Shown: in pieces, positions 32,843-42,940 of the stretch | How the letters are laid out: every line of letters begins with the position of its first letter | How positions within the stretch are numbered: the first letter of the stretch is position 1 | Source: Companilactobacillus furfuricola | GTDB taxonomy: Bacteria > Bacillota > Bacilli > Lactobacillales > Lactobacillaceae | NCBI RefSeq assembly: GCF_003946325.1 | Contig: NZ_RHNT01000002.1 | Coordinates: forward strand, 62,001 to 126,000 | Direction: 5' to 3' | DNA: 64,000 bases | Notes under the pieces: generated by a model | What the model saw: only the letters and a program-made list of their open reading frames with translations | Databases searched by the model: none | Told to the model about the DNA's origin: nothing | Made by a program: the position numbers and the translations under genes

Positions 32843-33787
32843 ATGAAGAGATCAAAAATAATTCTAATAGGTGCCACATTTTTAGTGACATTAGGATTGT
32901 CGTTTACAAGTCCGACACAAGCAGCAACGACTGACCAAGATACTGCTACTATAGTAAAGTCGTATAATGATGTTCCTGAGTCAGTTCAAAGTGCAGTCGA
33001 TGATTTGATTGATAATTACATAACCAATAACACTATTGATGTAACCGATGCTAGTTTCAGTCGTCCAACAATGTCAGCAGTTATGGGCGTACATTCATAT
33101 TCCGATTTTAGTAAGATACCTATTGTAAAAAAGTATTTACTGAAATCCGGTTTTGAAAAAGCTGATCAATTGCAAGGTATAACCTTTGAACTTGCAGATC
33201 ATCGTCCGAGTTCTGCGGATATGGATCGAACATACTATGCCGGAATTCGTGTGCTTTACAACGGCAAACAAATTGTATGGAAAACCGTAAAAGTAAAAAC
33301 ACCAATTACAGCCAGCAAACCAAATTCCTATACTGAACCATCAAACTTGGTTGGAACGGTGTCAGCAACTCATGAAGAGGGGAAACAATATGCCCCATTA
33401 CTGGATACAGCGAATGGAAAGTCTAACCGATCACTTGCTCCAGGATCGGATTGGTACACTGATAAGTTTATTATCGATACGCAAAGTGCATCAATGTATT
33501 ACCGAGTATCCATTAGTGAATGGGTAAGTGAACGCTACATACGTCCGCATGCAAATACAAATCTAAAGATTTCAGATCCTATCACATCGAAACACAATAC
33601 ATATCCAGTTTCATTCAGAGCAATTGCAGGTGAGCCGTTGTATAAATCAAATGGTGAACTATGGAATTATACGCTACCAAATAATACACGTTGGAAGATA
33701 ACCTCAATCGGATTTGATCAGTTTGGAGTTGCTTATTATCAAGTGTCTACGGATGCTTGGGCGAGAGCGGATCAAGTGTTTTATTAA
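32843..33787 (+). CDS. Secreted SLAP-domain protein, paralogue 3
   Basis: 314 residues, with signal peptide (MKRSKIILIGATFLVTLGLSF, cleavage near TQAAT), a variable acidic N-domain, then two SLAP repeats (SNRSLAPGSDWYTDKF, YRVSISEWVSERYIRP; AGEPLYKSNGELWNYTLP, YQVSTDAWARADQVFY). Its upstream 90 bp closely match those of paralogues 1 and 2, including the GGGGGATTAC ribosome site, indicating recent tandem duplication. It is likely surface-bound; partner and function are unknown. Confidence 0.85.
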   Translation: MKRSKIILIGATFLVTLGLSFTSPTQAATTDQDTATIVKSYNDVPESVQSAVDDLIDNYITNNTIDVTDASFSRPTMSAVMGVHSYSDFSKIPIVKKYLLKSGFEKADQLQGITFELADHRPSSADMDRTYYAGIRVLYNGKQIVWKTVKVKTPITASKPNSYTEPSNLVGTVSATHEEGKQYAPLLDTANGKSNRSLAPGSDWYTDKFIIDTQSASMYYRVSISEWVSERYIRPHANTNLKISDPITSKHNTYPVSFRAIAGEPLYKSNGELWNYTLPNNTRWKITSIGFDQFGVAYYQVSTDAWARADQVFY

Positions 33788-33793
33788 TCATGT

Positions 33794-33826
33794 ACAATCT
33801 CAGGTAATTCTGAGGTTGTTTTTTTA
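33794..33826 (+). terminator. Terminator of SLAP paralogue 3
   Basis: A 10-bp stem ACAATCTCAG/CTGAGGTTGT (one wobble) is followed by seven T residues, 7 bp after the stop. Confidence 0.85.
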
Positions 33827-33858
33827 TGTTTAAATGTTTAAATTTTCAATTCAAGAGC

Positions 33859-33890
33859 AAAAAAATCATGACCCCGAAGGATCATGATTG
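33859..33890 (-). terminator. Terminator of the 1371-residue surface protein gene
   Basis: On the minus strand a stem AATCATGA/TCATGATT with a CCTTCGGGG-like loop is followed by a T tract, just after the stop at 33898. Confidence 0.8.
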
Positions 33891-33897
33891 TGTTGGA

Positions 33898-36800
33898 CTA
33901 TTTTACGATTACATCGTCAGCGGTGACGAATTCATCGGTTGAAACTCTATAGTATGTTTTTCCATTGATTTGGATGGTTCTGTCTGAATGCCAAGCTGTA
34001 TTTTTGGCCAGCATGCGGTTGGAAATTTTTCCTTGGGAATTTACTAGTGGTTTGTTGGAATCAGCTTTGATTATTACAGTGACATTCTTGTTTTCATAAG
34101 CGTAAATGTCTTCGGCAGCAACGTATTCATTTTTGGAAACACGATAGTAAGTTTTTCCGTCGTGAACTACTTCTTGATCGCTATACCAATCACTGCCGGC
34201 TGAAAGTGAGCGAGTTGCTTCGACTTGGAAGTCAGCATTGTAAAGCTTGATACCGTGTTCGTGGTGATGGAATAGGGTGGTTACTCGATGGATGATGTTG
34301 CGGACTGTGTTTTTGATCTGGGTGATGATTGATGGTTTTTTGTGGTTATTTTGATGGATGTTACTTCCGCTATCTTCAGAAGATGCCGAAGGAGCTGGAG
34401 TTGGGATTGGAGTATATTCAATGGTTGTTGAGCCGGAATACTTCACAGCGCCCTTTTCGCCTAAGCTTACAAATACTGACTTAGTTTTAGTCGTGTAACC
34501 ATTGAATTGAGGAACTTCGATTTCAACTGGATTGTTGAATTCAAGAGGTCTATAAATTGTGTAATCTTGTGTTTTATCTCCAAATTTCAAGGTCAGTTTG
34601 ATTTTGCTTTCTGGATTCTTTATAGGGGAATAGATTATTTTTGCATTTGGATCTGGATTTAATAGAGCAACTTTATTATTTTCATCTAGATGAACAGCAA
34701 CTTGTTGTTGGTTAGGTGTATAACCATCGATGCTTGGTACATCGATTAGCTTGGATTCTCCATAATGTAAAGTTACATTCTTGATAGTTTTATCCGATTG
34801 GGAAGTGGGAATTGTAACATTGTTTGTGTATGAATTTAAATTGTAGTTTATTGGCTCTTTGTTGTCTGGAGTAAAATCACCAAATGCATTTACTGATACA
34901 CCAACAGTTGCTTGGCCTGGTGTGTACTCGTTTATTATTGGCAGATCCACGGTAATTTTAGAATCCTTGTAATGCATTTTTACAGGGATGGTAACTGTGG
35001 ATGATTTTTTGTCTTTAGTAATATTTACAGTTACTGCACCTTTGAAAAGCTTTGGTGTGTATTGAGGGATGGATTTTTTGGATAGTTTACCATTATCTTC
35101 AATATGGATCTCGATTTCTGCTTTAGGATCAACTAAGTCATATCCTGGGATTACGGGTGCATTTAATGTAACGGTTGAACCTAAAGTCCCGTTGATATTG
35201 TCAAAGTTATAATCAGCATCAGCTAAATGGATGCGGATTGAATTTTTGGGGTCAACTTTATCCCGATCATACATTATTTTTTGATTAGAGTCTGTTTGAA
35301 CGATTTTACCGTTTTCGGTTAGCCGAACTTGGACGGATTTTGTATCTGTATGATAACCGCTAATTTTAGGTACATCAATGGATATAGGATGGCCAAAGGT
35401 AATACTATCCACAGATTGAGAAACAGTTTGATTCAAATTTGTGTTTAGTATTGTTGAATGATTGTTTAAAAAATTTGGATTATACTGAATGTCTTTAAGT
35501 TCTTTATCATAGTTAATTGTTTCACCTTTTGCACTGTCAATAGTTAGAGATGCTGTAATATGGTCAATATCAGTGTAATAGCCTGGTACATTTGGGACAT
35601 CAATTGTTTGTGGATGATCAAATGCCACATGAACTGGCACATTTATTGGCTTTGAATTCGTTACTCCTTTGGGAGTGAAATTAATAGTTGCATCCTTAGT
35701 GATTGGTAAATAAGATACGATAGTATTCGGATCGGCTAATTCAACTTTACCGTCATCACCAAGTTTTACTGAGATATTTTGCTGCGTTGTTTCATAACCT
35801 GGGATTTTTGGAACAGGAACTTCTGATGATTTATTACCTGAAGCTGTAGCATCAATGGTTTTGGAGACCTTTTTGGTTCCTAAAAGTACATTGACACTTA
35901 ATTTGTTGTTAGTATCTGATTTGGTTATGTAATTAATTCTTGAATTTTCATCTGTCGGAACAATCTTTATTTTCCCATCAATTACCTTGGGTTCGACATA
36001 AAGGTAATTTTTTTCTAAAGTATATCCATCTGGATGATCTAGATAAATTTTGGTGGTCTCACCAAATGGAACACTAACATGAAGATTCAAATCGGAATCT
36101 TTTCCATCTTTGTGGATTGGGATTGAAACCATATCGTCAATAGTTTGAGGAGTGTAAATTGGTTCTCCAACAATAGATAAATTTCCTTTTTGATTAATTT
36201 TTACAGAGATTTTTTCGTTTCCTTTTTCCAGGTCGTAACCAGGAATTGGATCAGCAGGGATTTTTACAATCGAATTGTAATATCCATCAATATTTTTGAT
36301 TATTTGATCATGATTATACTTACTGTGATAGGTAATACTTGTGTTAGTGGGAATTTTCGTTCTCGAGTATAAAGCTGAAATATCTTCATCAAGTTTTACG
36401 GATCTGTCTGGTAGTACCACACCAGTTGTAACTGTTTTTTTACGGACATAACCATCAACATCAGGCAATTGAACATCGACCCTTTCTCCTGGAATCGCAT
36501 CTTTGACGGGGGCACTTGCGGTGGTTCCGTCAGGTAAAACGATTTTAGCTGTTAAATCGGTGAGAATTTTTTGATAGTTGGTTGCATCCAAATTAATTGT
36601 TTTTTGAACACTGCCGTCATTTTCCACAGGAATTTTAATAATCGAATCTTTTGTTACTTTTCTATAACCATTGATTTCATTGGGGAGAGGGACCGATATT
36701 TTATTGTCGGGATCAAGTTGTAATCCTTTAATTGAGGCTGCTTTTTCACCAAAAGCACCCTTTAATGTAATGTTTTTATCACCTATTTTGCTCTTATAGT

Positions 36801-38013
36801 TTGCTTTAAGAATTTTAGTGATATTAGTGTGGCTGTCAATGTGAGCTGTAACAGGAGATTCTAAATAATATCCAGGATATGTAGGAAGGTCTGAGACATT
36901 TACGTCTTGGGTAACAAAGCCAGAGACTTTTCCTAACACAGAATCAATAGATTTGCCATCTTTAGTAGCCTCCACATTTATTGTTTTACTAACTCTTGCT
37001 TGATTCGCGTTTTCAGGGGTGTAGTATGTCTTTTCAAATGGAATTTTGTCTTGTGTTAACTTTGAAAATTGGTCAGCGGTATAAACATGATGAACATTTG
37101 TTGAATCTTGATCTTGATACTCAAACCAAACTAATGATGGATTATTGGTAATGTTAAGCAGTTGAATAGGGGTTTCTTTTGAAACCACTAGGCCGGTATA
37201 ACTGGTGTTATTAAGAAATGATGAAATTTGTGGTTTGTTATTGAATCGAATTGAGCTTAAATCAAGAACATTTGCTTTTACATCTTCAAACATACTAGTA
37301 AAATCTGTGACTTTTTCAGTTTTTAATGAATCCAAGTTTTTCCAATCAGAAATATTTGTTTCGGAAAACATATGTGACATGTTAGTTGCGTTTGAAGTAT
37401 CAATTTTACTTAAATCAACATTTCTCAAATTTGAATCAAGAGAAAAGAAATAACTAAAATCAGTAACTTTACTAGTATCCAAATTTTGAAGATTATTAAT
37501 CGTTGTTAGCTTTGTATAATTTTGAAAAAGGTTTGTCGAATTTGAATTACAAGTAATTTTTGCATCAAAAGTTATAGTCGTTACTTTGTCTTTGATTCCA
37601 TTATCAGTTGTCAGGTTGACATCATTTAAAGTAGCATCATGGATAAATTTCAATTCTCCAGTTGTATAGAGAACCCAATAAGTTCCGCTCTTTTCAACGT
37701 TTGGATCAGTTGGTTTTGTTGCTCCATTACCTTGAGAGATTGTTGTACTATTTGAACCAGAGCCAGAACCAGAGTCAGAACCGGTTATTGGACCACTTGA
37801 GTTTTGTCCAGTTTGACCCGTGATCGTTGCCCCAGCCGAAGAATTTCTATTTCCTGTTTTTCCGGCAGGTGATGTTTCAGTTGTAGTAGCAACCGCGGGA
37901 GTTACGTCAGATAAAAACATCCCAGCTGTCAAAGTTAATCCGGCAATAGCTACAATTTTTCCCTTTTTAGCTATTTTATTGTGGTGTTTGTTTTTAAGTC
38001 GTTTTTTTTTCAT
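33898..38013 (-). CDS. Giant surface protein: BspA-type LRR, 12 GY-repeats, SLAP anchor
   Basis: 1371 residues. A basic N-terminus and signal peptide (KIVAIAGLTLTAGMFLSDVTPAVA) precede a Ser/Gly/Thr-rich linker and a BspA-like DUF285 leucine-rich region (about 110-320: NLDTSKVTDFSYFF, TSNATNMSHMF, TEKVTDFTSMF). Then come about twelve roughly 75-residue repeats, each with a PxxxGY core (YPGYYL, IPGYDL, IPGYET, VPGYYT and so on) that resemble MucBP-like beta modules. Two C-terminal SLAP repeats (SLSAGSDWYSDQ, YYRVSKNEYVAAEDIY; LAKNTAWHSDR, YYRVSTDEFVTADDVIV) anchor it non-covalently; there is no LPxTG. An adhesin role is inferred. Confidence 0.88.
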   Translation of the reverse strand: MKKKRLKNKHHNKIAKKGKIVAIAGLTLTAGMFLSDVTPAVATTTETSPAGKTGNRNSSAGATITGQTGQNSSGPITGSDSGSGSGSNSTTISQGNGATKPTDPNVEKSGTYWVLYTTGELKFIHDATLNDVNLTTDNGIKDKVTTITFDAKITCNSNSTNLFQNYTKLTTINNLQNLDTSKVTDFSYFFSLDSNLRNVDLSKIDTSNATNMSHMFSETNISDWKNLDSLKTEKVTDFTSMFEDVKANVLDLSSIRFNNKPQISSFLNNTSYTGLVVSKETPIQLLNITNNPSLVWFEYQDQDSTNVHHVYTADQFSKLTQDKIPFEKTYYTPENANQARVSKTINVEATKDGKSIDSVLGKVSGFVTQDVNVSDLPTYPGYYLESPVTAHIDSHTNITKILKANYKSKIGDKNITLKGAFGEKAASIKGLQLDPDNKISVPLPNEINGYRKVTKDSIIKIPVENDGSVQKTINLDATNYQKILTDLTAKIVLPDGTTASAPVKDAIPGERVDVQLPDVDGYVRKKTVTTGVVLPDRSVKLDEDISALYSRTKIPTNTSITYHSKYNHDQIIKNIDGYYNSIVKIPADPIPGYDLEKGNEKISVKINQKGNLSIVGEPIYTPQTIDDMVSIPIHKDGKDSDLNLHVSVPFGETTKIYLDHPDGYTLEKNYLYVEPKVIDGKIKIVPTDENSRINYITKSDTNNKLSVNVLLGTKKVSKTIDATASGNKSSEVPVPKIPGYETTQQNISVKLGDDGKVELADPNTIVSYLPITKDATINFTPKGVTNSKPINVPVHVAFDHPQTIDVPNVPGYYTDIDHITASLTIDSAKGETINYDKELKDIQYNPNFLNNHSTILNTNLNQTVSQSVDSITFGHPISIDVPKISGYHTDTKSVQVRLTENGKIVQTDSNQKIMYDRDKVDPKNSIRIHLADADYNFDNINGTLGSTVTLNAPVIPGYDLVDPKAEIEIHIEDNGKLSKKSIPQYTPKLFKGAVTVNITKDKKSSTVTIPVKMHYKDSKITVDLPIINEYTPGQATVGVSVNAFGDFTPDNKEPINYNLNSYTNNVTIPTSQSDKTIKNVTLHYGESKLIDVPSIDGYTPNQQQVAVHLDENNKVALLNPDPNAKIIYSPIKNPESKIKLTLKFGDKTQDYTIYRPLEFNNPVEIEVPQFNGYTTKTKSVFVSLGEKGAVKYSGSTTIEYTPIPTPAPSASSEDSGSNIHQNNHKKPSIITQIKNTVRNIIHRVTTLFHHHEHGIKLYNADFQVEATRSLSAGSDWYSDQEVVHDGKTYYRVSKNEYVAAEDIYAYENKNVTVIIKADSNKPLVNSQGKISNRMLAKNTAWHSDRTIQINGKTYYRVSTDEFVTADDVIVK

Positions 38014-38302
38014 GTCTATAAAAATCCCCTCAAATTATGTATTTGACACAATTCAAAGATACTTCCACTTTATCAAAAATAAAATTTAAATTGTTGTATT
38101 TTAATTTTTTTATTTTTATGATTTCAAATAATTGTGAATTTATTATTTTGTATGGATATAGCTTTTGCAAGTTTGTGTATAAACTTTTCCAATAATTTTA
38201 AATTATAAATTCACAAACAACGGTATTTATATTTGAATGATATTAATGAATTGTAATAAAGAAATAAATTATATATTGATAAAATTAATCATTTTAAAAT
38301 AC

Positions 38303-38334
38303 AAAAAAGACCATGATTCGTTAGAATCATGATC
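38303..38334 (-). terminator. Terminator of the 744-residue surface protein gene
   Basis: On the minus strand a 9-bp GATCATGATT-type stem is followed by a T run, 13 bp past the stop. The remainder of the gap 38014-38302 is very AT-rich and should hold the promoter of the leftward 1371-residue gene; nothing else is recognised. Confidence 0.75.
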
Positions 38335-38347
38335 TCGTAAATAATTA

Positions 38348-40582
38348 TTAGTGAACAACTACATCGTCAGCAGATACGAATTCGTCTGTTGAAACGCGGT
38401 AGTATGTTTTACCGTTGATCTCGATAGTACGGTCTGATTTCCAAGGAGTGCCCTTAGCAAGACGACGATTTGATATCTTACCTTGTGAGTTAACTAGATC
38501 TTTATCTGAATCAGATTTTGTGGTAACAACTACATTCTTGTCTTTATATGAATAAATATCTTCTGCAGCAACATATTCATTTTTTGAAACGCGGTAATAA
38601 GTCTTACCGTTGTGTTCGATAGTTTGGTCACTATACCAGTCGCTACCTGCTGAAAGTGAACGATCAGTAGATTCCTTGAAGTCACGATTGTAGAGTTTGA
38701 TGTGACGGTGATGGAATAAGGTTGTTAGTTTGTGGATGATGTTTGTTATCTTGTCTGTTACTTTGTGATTTGTTGAGGGAGTTTTGCTTGGGGTTGATGG
38801 TGTTGATGAAGATGACCCACTTGCACTGTTATCTGATGGTGTTTTTTCTAAATTAATTGTGCCATAATCGGACAGTACGAATTTATTATTTTCTGCATCA
38901 TACTTAATTTTACCCGTTAAATTTTTTTGTTCTTTTGCTTTATATTTACTGTCAGACACATTCTTAATTGTAAAGCCGACTTTCTGTTCTTTAGTAGGTT
39001 CACCATTAATTAATACAGTTGCAGTTACATTGTTAGTATTGGTTGGTATATTTTCAATTTCTAAATCCGTGAATTTTAGCTTAAACTGATCAGTTCCAGT
39101 AGTAGGTTCCAGTTTGTCCGTATTTTTATGAGCATTGATAGTTTGGTTTGAATCGGTTAATTTAATCCCAGATGGTATGCTTGAAGGATTAACATGAAGC
39201 TTATAGTTGTCGCCCTCTTTTTTACCAAATGCTTCTAGTGTTAAATTGTCGATATTTGTCGGTATATTTTTTGCGTCTGAAATGAGCTTGTTTTTTCCAT
39301 CTTTTATTACTTCTTTTGGTTCATCTGTTATTTTAGATGCTTCTATTGGCGATGGTGAAATCTGATAATCATTGATAGTGTAATATAATCCAGATAAGTT
39401 CATATTTTTAAAAGACATTCCATTGGCAATTCTGACATTCTCAATGTTTTTTGCATTATTCAACATTCCCTGTGTAGAAGCATTTGGAATGTTTTTTATA
39501 CCGGATAAATCCAGCGCTTTAATTTTAGATCCTGAAAACATAGATGCCATATTTGTAACTTTACTTAAATCAATATCCCCAAAATTGATTTTCTCAGAGG
39601 TTGTGTTTTCAAACATGTTACTCATATCTGTAACTTTTTTTGTATCCCATTTAGATAGATCATAAGATTTAAATGCAGAGTTTTTGAACATTGAAGACAT
39701 GTTCTCTACGTTTGAGGTATTTAAGTTTTGTAGATGGAAGTCTTCCGCATTTGTACCTTCAAACATGTTACTCATATCTGTAACTTTTTTTGTATCCCAT
39801 TTAGATAGATCATAGGATTTAAATGTAGAGTTCTTGAACATTGAAGCCATTTTTTCTACATTTGAAGTATTTAAGCTTTCTAGGTTGAAAACTTCTGCCT
39901 TTGTACCTTCAAACATGTTATTCATTTCTTTAACATTTGTTGTATTCAATTCAGGTAGATAGAAAAATGAAAATGCTGTATTTTTAAACATGGAATTCAT
40001 ACTTGTAACATTTGCAGTTTCAAACTTTGTGAAATCAACATCTGTTAAATTAGTGTCACCATCAAAGAGATTGTCCATTTTCGTGACTTCGGAAGTATTA
40101 AGATTTTGGAATCCTTCAATTTTTGTTAATAAAGTAAAACCAGCAAAAAGAGATTCAATATCACCTTTTACGGAACCTTTACCGGTGATAATAATTTTAG
40201 TGATTGTTTCTTTATTATTTATAATATTTTGTTTGAATGTTGATGTATTGAACTTACTTGCATCAATTGTTAGAACCTTTTTGTCGTTAGAAAGAGTCAA
40301 TCCGTCACTAATTTCATTGCCTTCATCTCCAACTGAATGAGCATTATTGCCAGCACCAGAATTAGATTGTTGAGGATTCGCGCCTTCCCTGGCAGGTCTG
40401 TTGACTTCTGTGGAAGCAGCATAATTGCTCGTTTCAACGGATTCAACATCACTAGCAGCCATAACCGGGGCAACGTCACTCAAGATCATTCCGCAAGTTA
40501 GTGTTAATCCAGCGATTGCTGCGATTTTTCCTCTGTTGATTGTTGTGTTGGGGCGATTTGTATTACTTTTTTTCATGTGCAT
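38348..40582 (-). CDS. Surface protein: BspA-type LRR with SLAP anchor
   Basis: 744 residues; GAGGAG site upstream, with an alternative start two codons on (40576). A signal peptide (KIAAIAGLTLTCGMILSDVAPVMA) is followed by a long DUF285/BspA leucine-rich domain (about 100-400) with repeating NTSNVxxMxSMFKNS and WDTKKVTDMSNMFE units. Two neighbouring 50-residue units are nearly identical, also in DNA. A middle region of unclear fold precedes a Ser/Thr/Pro linker and two SLAP repeats (SLSAGSDWYSDQ, YRVSKNEYVAAEDIY; LAKGTPWKSDR, YRVSTDEFVSADDVVV) very like those of the neighbouring large protein. Probably a cell-surface adhesin. Confidence 0.88.
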   Translation of the reverse strand: MHMKKSNTNRPNTTINRGKIAAIAGLTLTCGMILSDVAPVMAASDVESVETSNYAASTEVNRPAREGANPQQSNSGAGNNAHSVGDEGNEISDGLTLSNDKKVLTIDASKFNTSTFKQNIINNKETITKIIITGKGSVKGDIESLFAGFTLLTKIEGFQNLNTSEVTKMDNLFDGDTNLTDVDFTKFETANVTSMNSMFKNTAFSFFYLPELNTTNVKEMNNMFEGTKAEVFNLESLNTSNVEKMASMFKNSTFKSYDLSKWDTKKVTDMSNMFEGTNAEDFHLQNLNTSNVENMSSMFKNSAFKSYDLSKWDTKKVTDMSNMFENTTSEKINFGDIDLSKVTNMASMFSGSKIKALDLSGIKNIPNASTQGMLNNAKNIENVRIANGMSFKNMNLSGLYYTINDYQISPSPIEASKITDEPKEVIKDGKNKLISDAKNIPTNIDNLTLEAFGKKEGDNYKLHVNPSSIPSGIKLTDSNQTINAHKNTDKLEPTTGTDQFKLKFTDLEIENIPTNTNNVTATVLINGEPTKEQKVGFTIKNVSDSKYKAKEQKNLTGKIKYDAENNKFVLSDYGTINLEKTPSDNSASGSSSSTPSTPSKTPSTNHKVTDKITNIIHKLTTLFHHRHIKLYNRDFKESTDRSLSAGSDWYSDQTIEHNGKTYYRVSKNEYVAAEDIYSYKDKNVVVTTKSDSDKDLVNSQGKISNRRLAKGTPWKSDRTIEINGKTYYRVSTDEFVSADDVVVH

Positions 40583-41140
40583 AATATAAAATTCTCCTCG
40601 AATTGGTTTTTGATACTTATTTAGAATACCTATCGGAAGTCAAAAAATGTAATTTATATTATGATATTGTGAATATGGTATTTTATAGCTTTATTTATAT
40701 TTACAAATACGTTTTTACTTTGGAAACGACTCCAATCGGTGATGATGATGTACTGGATTTTTAATGAATGGACACTTTGTTCTATTTGTTTATCTAATAA
40801 ATGAACTATTAATGTTCAATAATATGATTAAATCCAGTGATTTTAGCTTATACATTCATCTTTTTATAAATGTAAATTCTATGTAAAATTTTTATTTGAT
40901 TTGTATTCAATGTTTTGATATAAAAATATGCTTCACTATTGATTGCTATCAATCAAATATTAACGATTAATAATTTGGCTGAAATTTATCAGTTAATTTA
41001 GGATTTGTCCACGATTTGTTTTTTTTAGCAACTACCAATCAATGCTTATATTCATGAAGATAGACAAATTTTTCAATAATTCACAAGTTACAAAACTTGT
41101 TTATAATTTTTGATGCACTATAATATTACTTACGTAAACA
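40583..41140. other. AT-rich intergenic region, no gene recognised
   Basis: About 560 bp of very AT-rich DNA upstream of the minus-strand BspA/SLAP gene. It must hold that gene's promoter. I find no ORF with a ribosome site, no clear repeat and no RNA-like structure. Confidence 0.5.
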
Positions 41141-41176
41141 AAAAAGCTTGCTAACCACTGGGTCAGCAAGTTTTTT
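41141..41176 (-). terminator. Terminator of the YagU-family gene
   Basis: A stem CTTGCTaACC/GGTcAGCAAG flanked by A and T runs lies 10 bp past the stop on the minus strand. It could work on either strand. Confidence 0.8.
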
Positions 41177-41186
41177 AGCCTAATAA

Positions 41187-41723
41187 TTAAAATGTTGTGT
41201 CGACTTCTCGATCAGGTTCGTGAGTTATTCGATTTCTAAAGTCACGTCTGAAGACTTCGATTGCCCAGCCCCAGACCATGTGGCCTAGTGCTTCGGAGAA
41301 GTGTTCTTCAAATGGTTGATCCCAAACTGCTGGGACTGTTCCCATTAGTGGCATGATCAATAGATGGAAAAGAATCCAGATCACTAGTCCATAAATGGTT
41401 CCTTGGCCTAGTTTGATCTTTGGGAAGTACTCTGCTAAGACACAGTAGAGGATCGCAAAGACGATTGAGAATCCAAAGTGCATGATGAAGCTTACCCAAG
41501 GCATTTGTTGGCCTGAATAAGTGTAAGTTAAGTGTGTTATTGCTTTCGGAATTCCAATTTGTTGAAGTAATTCTTGTGGTGGGTTGGTCAAGTTTCTGGC
41601 AACTGTTCTAGGTGGTAGTAAGACTTCCCAACCTAGTTTAACGATGCCGGACATGATACCCCCGAGTATACCAGCAATGACTGCAGCGAAAATTTTAGGC
41701 TGTCTTTTACCGGCAATATTCAT
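41187..41723 (-). CDS. YagU-family (DUF1440) membrane protein
   Basis: 178 residues with three to four hydrophobic segments. Family features are KIFAAVIAGILGGIMSGIVKLGWEVLLPPRT near the N-terminus, NPPQELL, and LGHMVWGWAIEVFRRDFRNRI at the end. YagU of enteric bacteria is an inner-membrane protein linked to acid resistance, but its mechanism is unknown. It is a single gene with its own terminator. Confidence 0.88.
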   Translation of the reverse strand: MNIAGKRQPKIFAAVIAGILGGIMSGIVKLGWEVLLPPRTVARNLTNPPQELLQQIGIPKAITHLTYTYSGQQMPWVSFIMHFGFSIVFAILYCVLAEYFPKIKLGQGTIYGLVIWILFHLLIMPLMGTVPAVWDQPFEEHFSEALGHMVWGWAIEVFRRDFRNRITHEPDREVDTTF

Positions 41724-41865
41724 AATAATGCCCCCTTAATTTGGTACAATTTATTTATAGTCTTTTTTCAGGATCAAATTAAAAATAAGTGCCATAATTT
41801 AGAAAAAATTATCAACACTTAAAGTATAGTTGAGATTAAAGATGGATATGGATAGAGGAGAGAAT

Positions 41866-42798
41866 ATGAAAGCAGTAGTGATCGATGAATATGGCGATCG
41901 TAGTAAGTTACATATGACTAACATTGCGATCCCAGAAATTGAGGATGATGAAGTATTAGTTGAAGTTAAAGCTACTTCGATCAATCCGATCGATTGGAAA
42001 TTGCGCGAAGGGAACTTACAAGATAATATCCCGTTGAAATTTCCGATCGTTTTAGGTTGGGCTGTAGCTGGTGTTATCACCAGAACTGGTTCAGCCGTGC
42101 AAGACTTCCATACTGGAGATAAGATTTTGGCTCGACCAGACTTGACTAATCGTGGAACTTACGCTGAATATACAGCAGTTAAAGAAGATAAATTGGCAAA
42201 GTTGCCAGATAACGTTTCTTTTGAAGATGCTGCTGCAATTCCATTAGCAGGACTTACAGCTTGGCAAGGTATTTACGACAACTTGAAAGTTGAAAAAGGC
42301 CAAACTGTTTTGATGCAAGGCGGCGCTGGTGGCGTTGGTATTTTTGCCATTCAGATCTTAAAGCATATTGGTGCAAAAGTGATCACTACAGCTAGTGCCA
42401 AGAATGCCGACTTTTTGAAGAGTCTTGGCGCTGATCAAGTTATCGACTACCACACTGACGATTTCAGCGAAGTCTTGAATGATATTGATGCCGTCTTTGA
42501 TACGATCGGTGGCGAAACTTTGGCTAAGAGTTACTCGGTCTTAAAAGACGGAGGAAGTTTGGTAACTATCGCTGGTGGCATCGATCAAGAGCTAGCTGAT
42601 GCTAAACATATCGATGCCAATGGTATTTGGCTACATCCAAATGGCAAACAACTGACTGAACTAGTCGATCTAGTTAGCCGTGGTATCGTCAAAGTGGTCA
42701 TTGATAGTGTACATCCATTTAGCGAAGAGGGTATAGTGAAAGCCCATGAGATCAGTGAATCTCATCATGCTAAGGGTAAGATCGTTGTTAAAATGTAA
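41866..42798 (+). CDS. NADP-dependent oxidoreductase, zinc-less MDR family
   Basis: 310 residues from ATG 41866 with GAGGAGAG upstream; the upstream TTG (41830) has no site. The MDR fold is evident: MKAVVIDEYG, ATSINPIDWKLREG, PIVLGWAVAGVI, then the NADPH-binding VLMQGGAGGVGIFAIQILKHIGAKVI and DAVFDTIGGE. Zinc ligands are absent, as in quinone oxidoreductase and enone-reductase members. Likely substrates are quinones or alpha,beta-unsaturated carbonyls; the natural one is unknown. Confidence 0.92.
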   Translation: MKAVVIDEYGDRSKLHMTNIAIPEIEDDEVLVEVKATSINPIDWKLREGNLQDNIPLKFPIVLGWAVAGVITRTGSAVQDFHTGDKILARPDLTNRGTYAEYTAVKEDKLAKLPDNVSFEDAAAIPLAGLTAWQGIYDNLKVEKGQTVLMQGGAGGVGIFAIQILKHIGAKVITTASAKNADFLKSLGADQVIDYHTDDFSEVLNDIDAVFDTIGGETLAKSYSVLKDGGSLVTIAGGIDQELADAKHIDANGIWLHPNGKQLTELVDLVSRGIVKVVIDSVHPFSEEGIVKAHEISESHHAKGKIVVKM

Positions 42799-42807
42799 AA
42801 ATTAACC

Positions 42808-42845
42808 AAAAAGAGCAAACTTTTTTCAGTTTTGTTCTTTTTTTG
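42808..42845 (+). terminator. Terminator after the MDR oxidoreductase
   Basis: An AAAGAGCAAAAC-type stem with GTTTTGTTCTTT is followed by seven T residues. Confidence 0.75.
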
Positions 42846-42940
42846 TATTATGAATTATTTAAGAAAAAATAATAATCATGTATTTTCATTGAATTAGTTT
42901 CATAATTGCATTAGTGAATAATTTTAAGAGCGAGGTAAAT

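Noticed and set aside
33898-38013. LPxTG sortase substrate
   Set aside because: No LPxTG motif, membrane helix or charged tail at the C-terminus; SLAP repeats end the protein.
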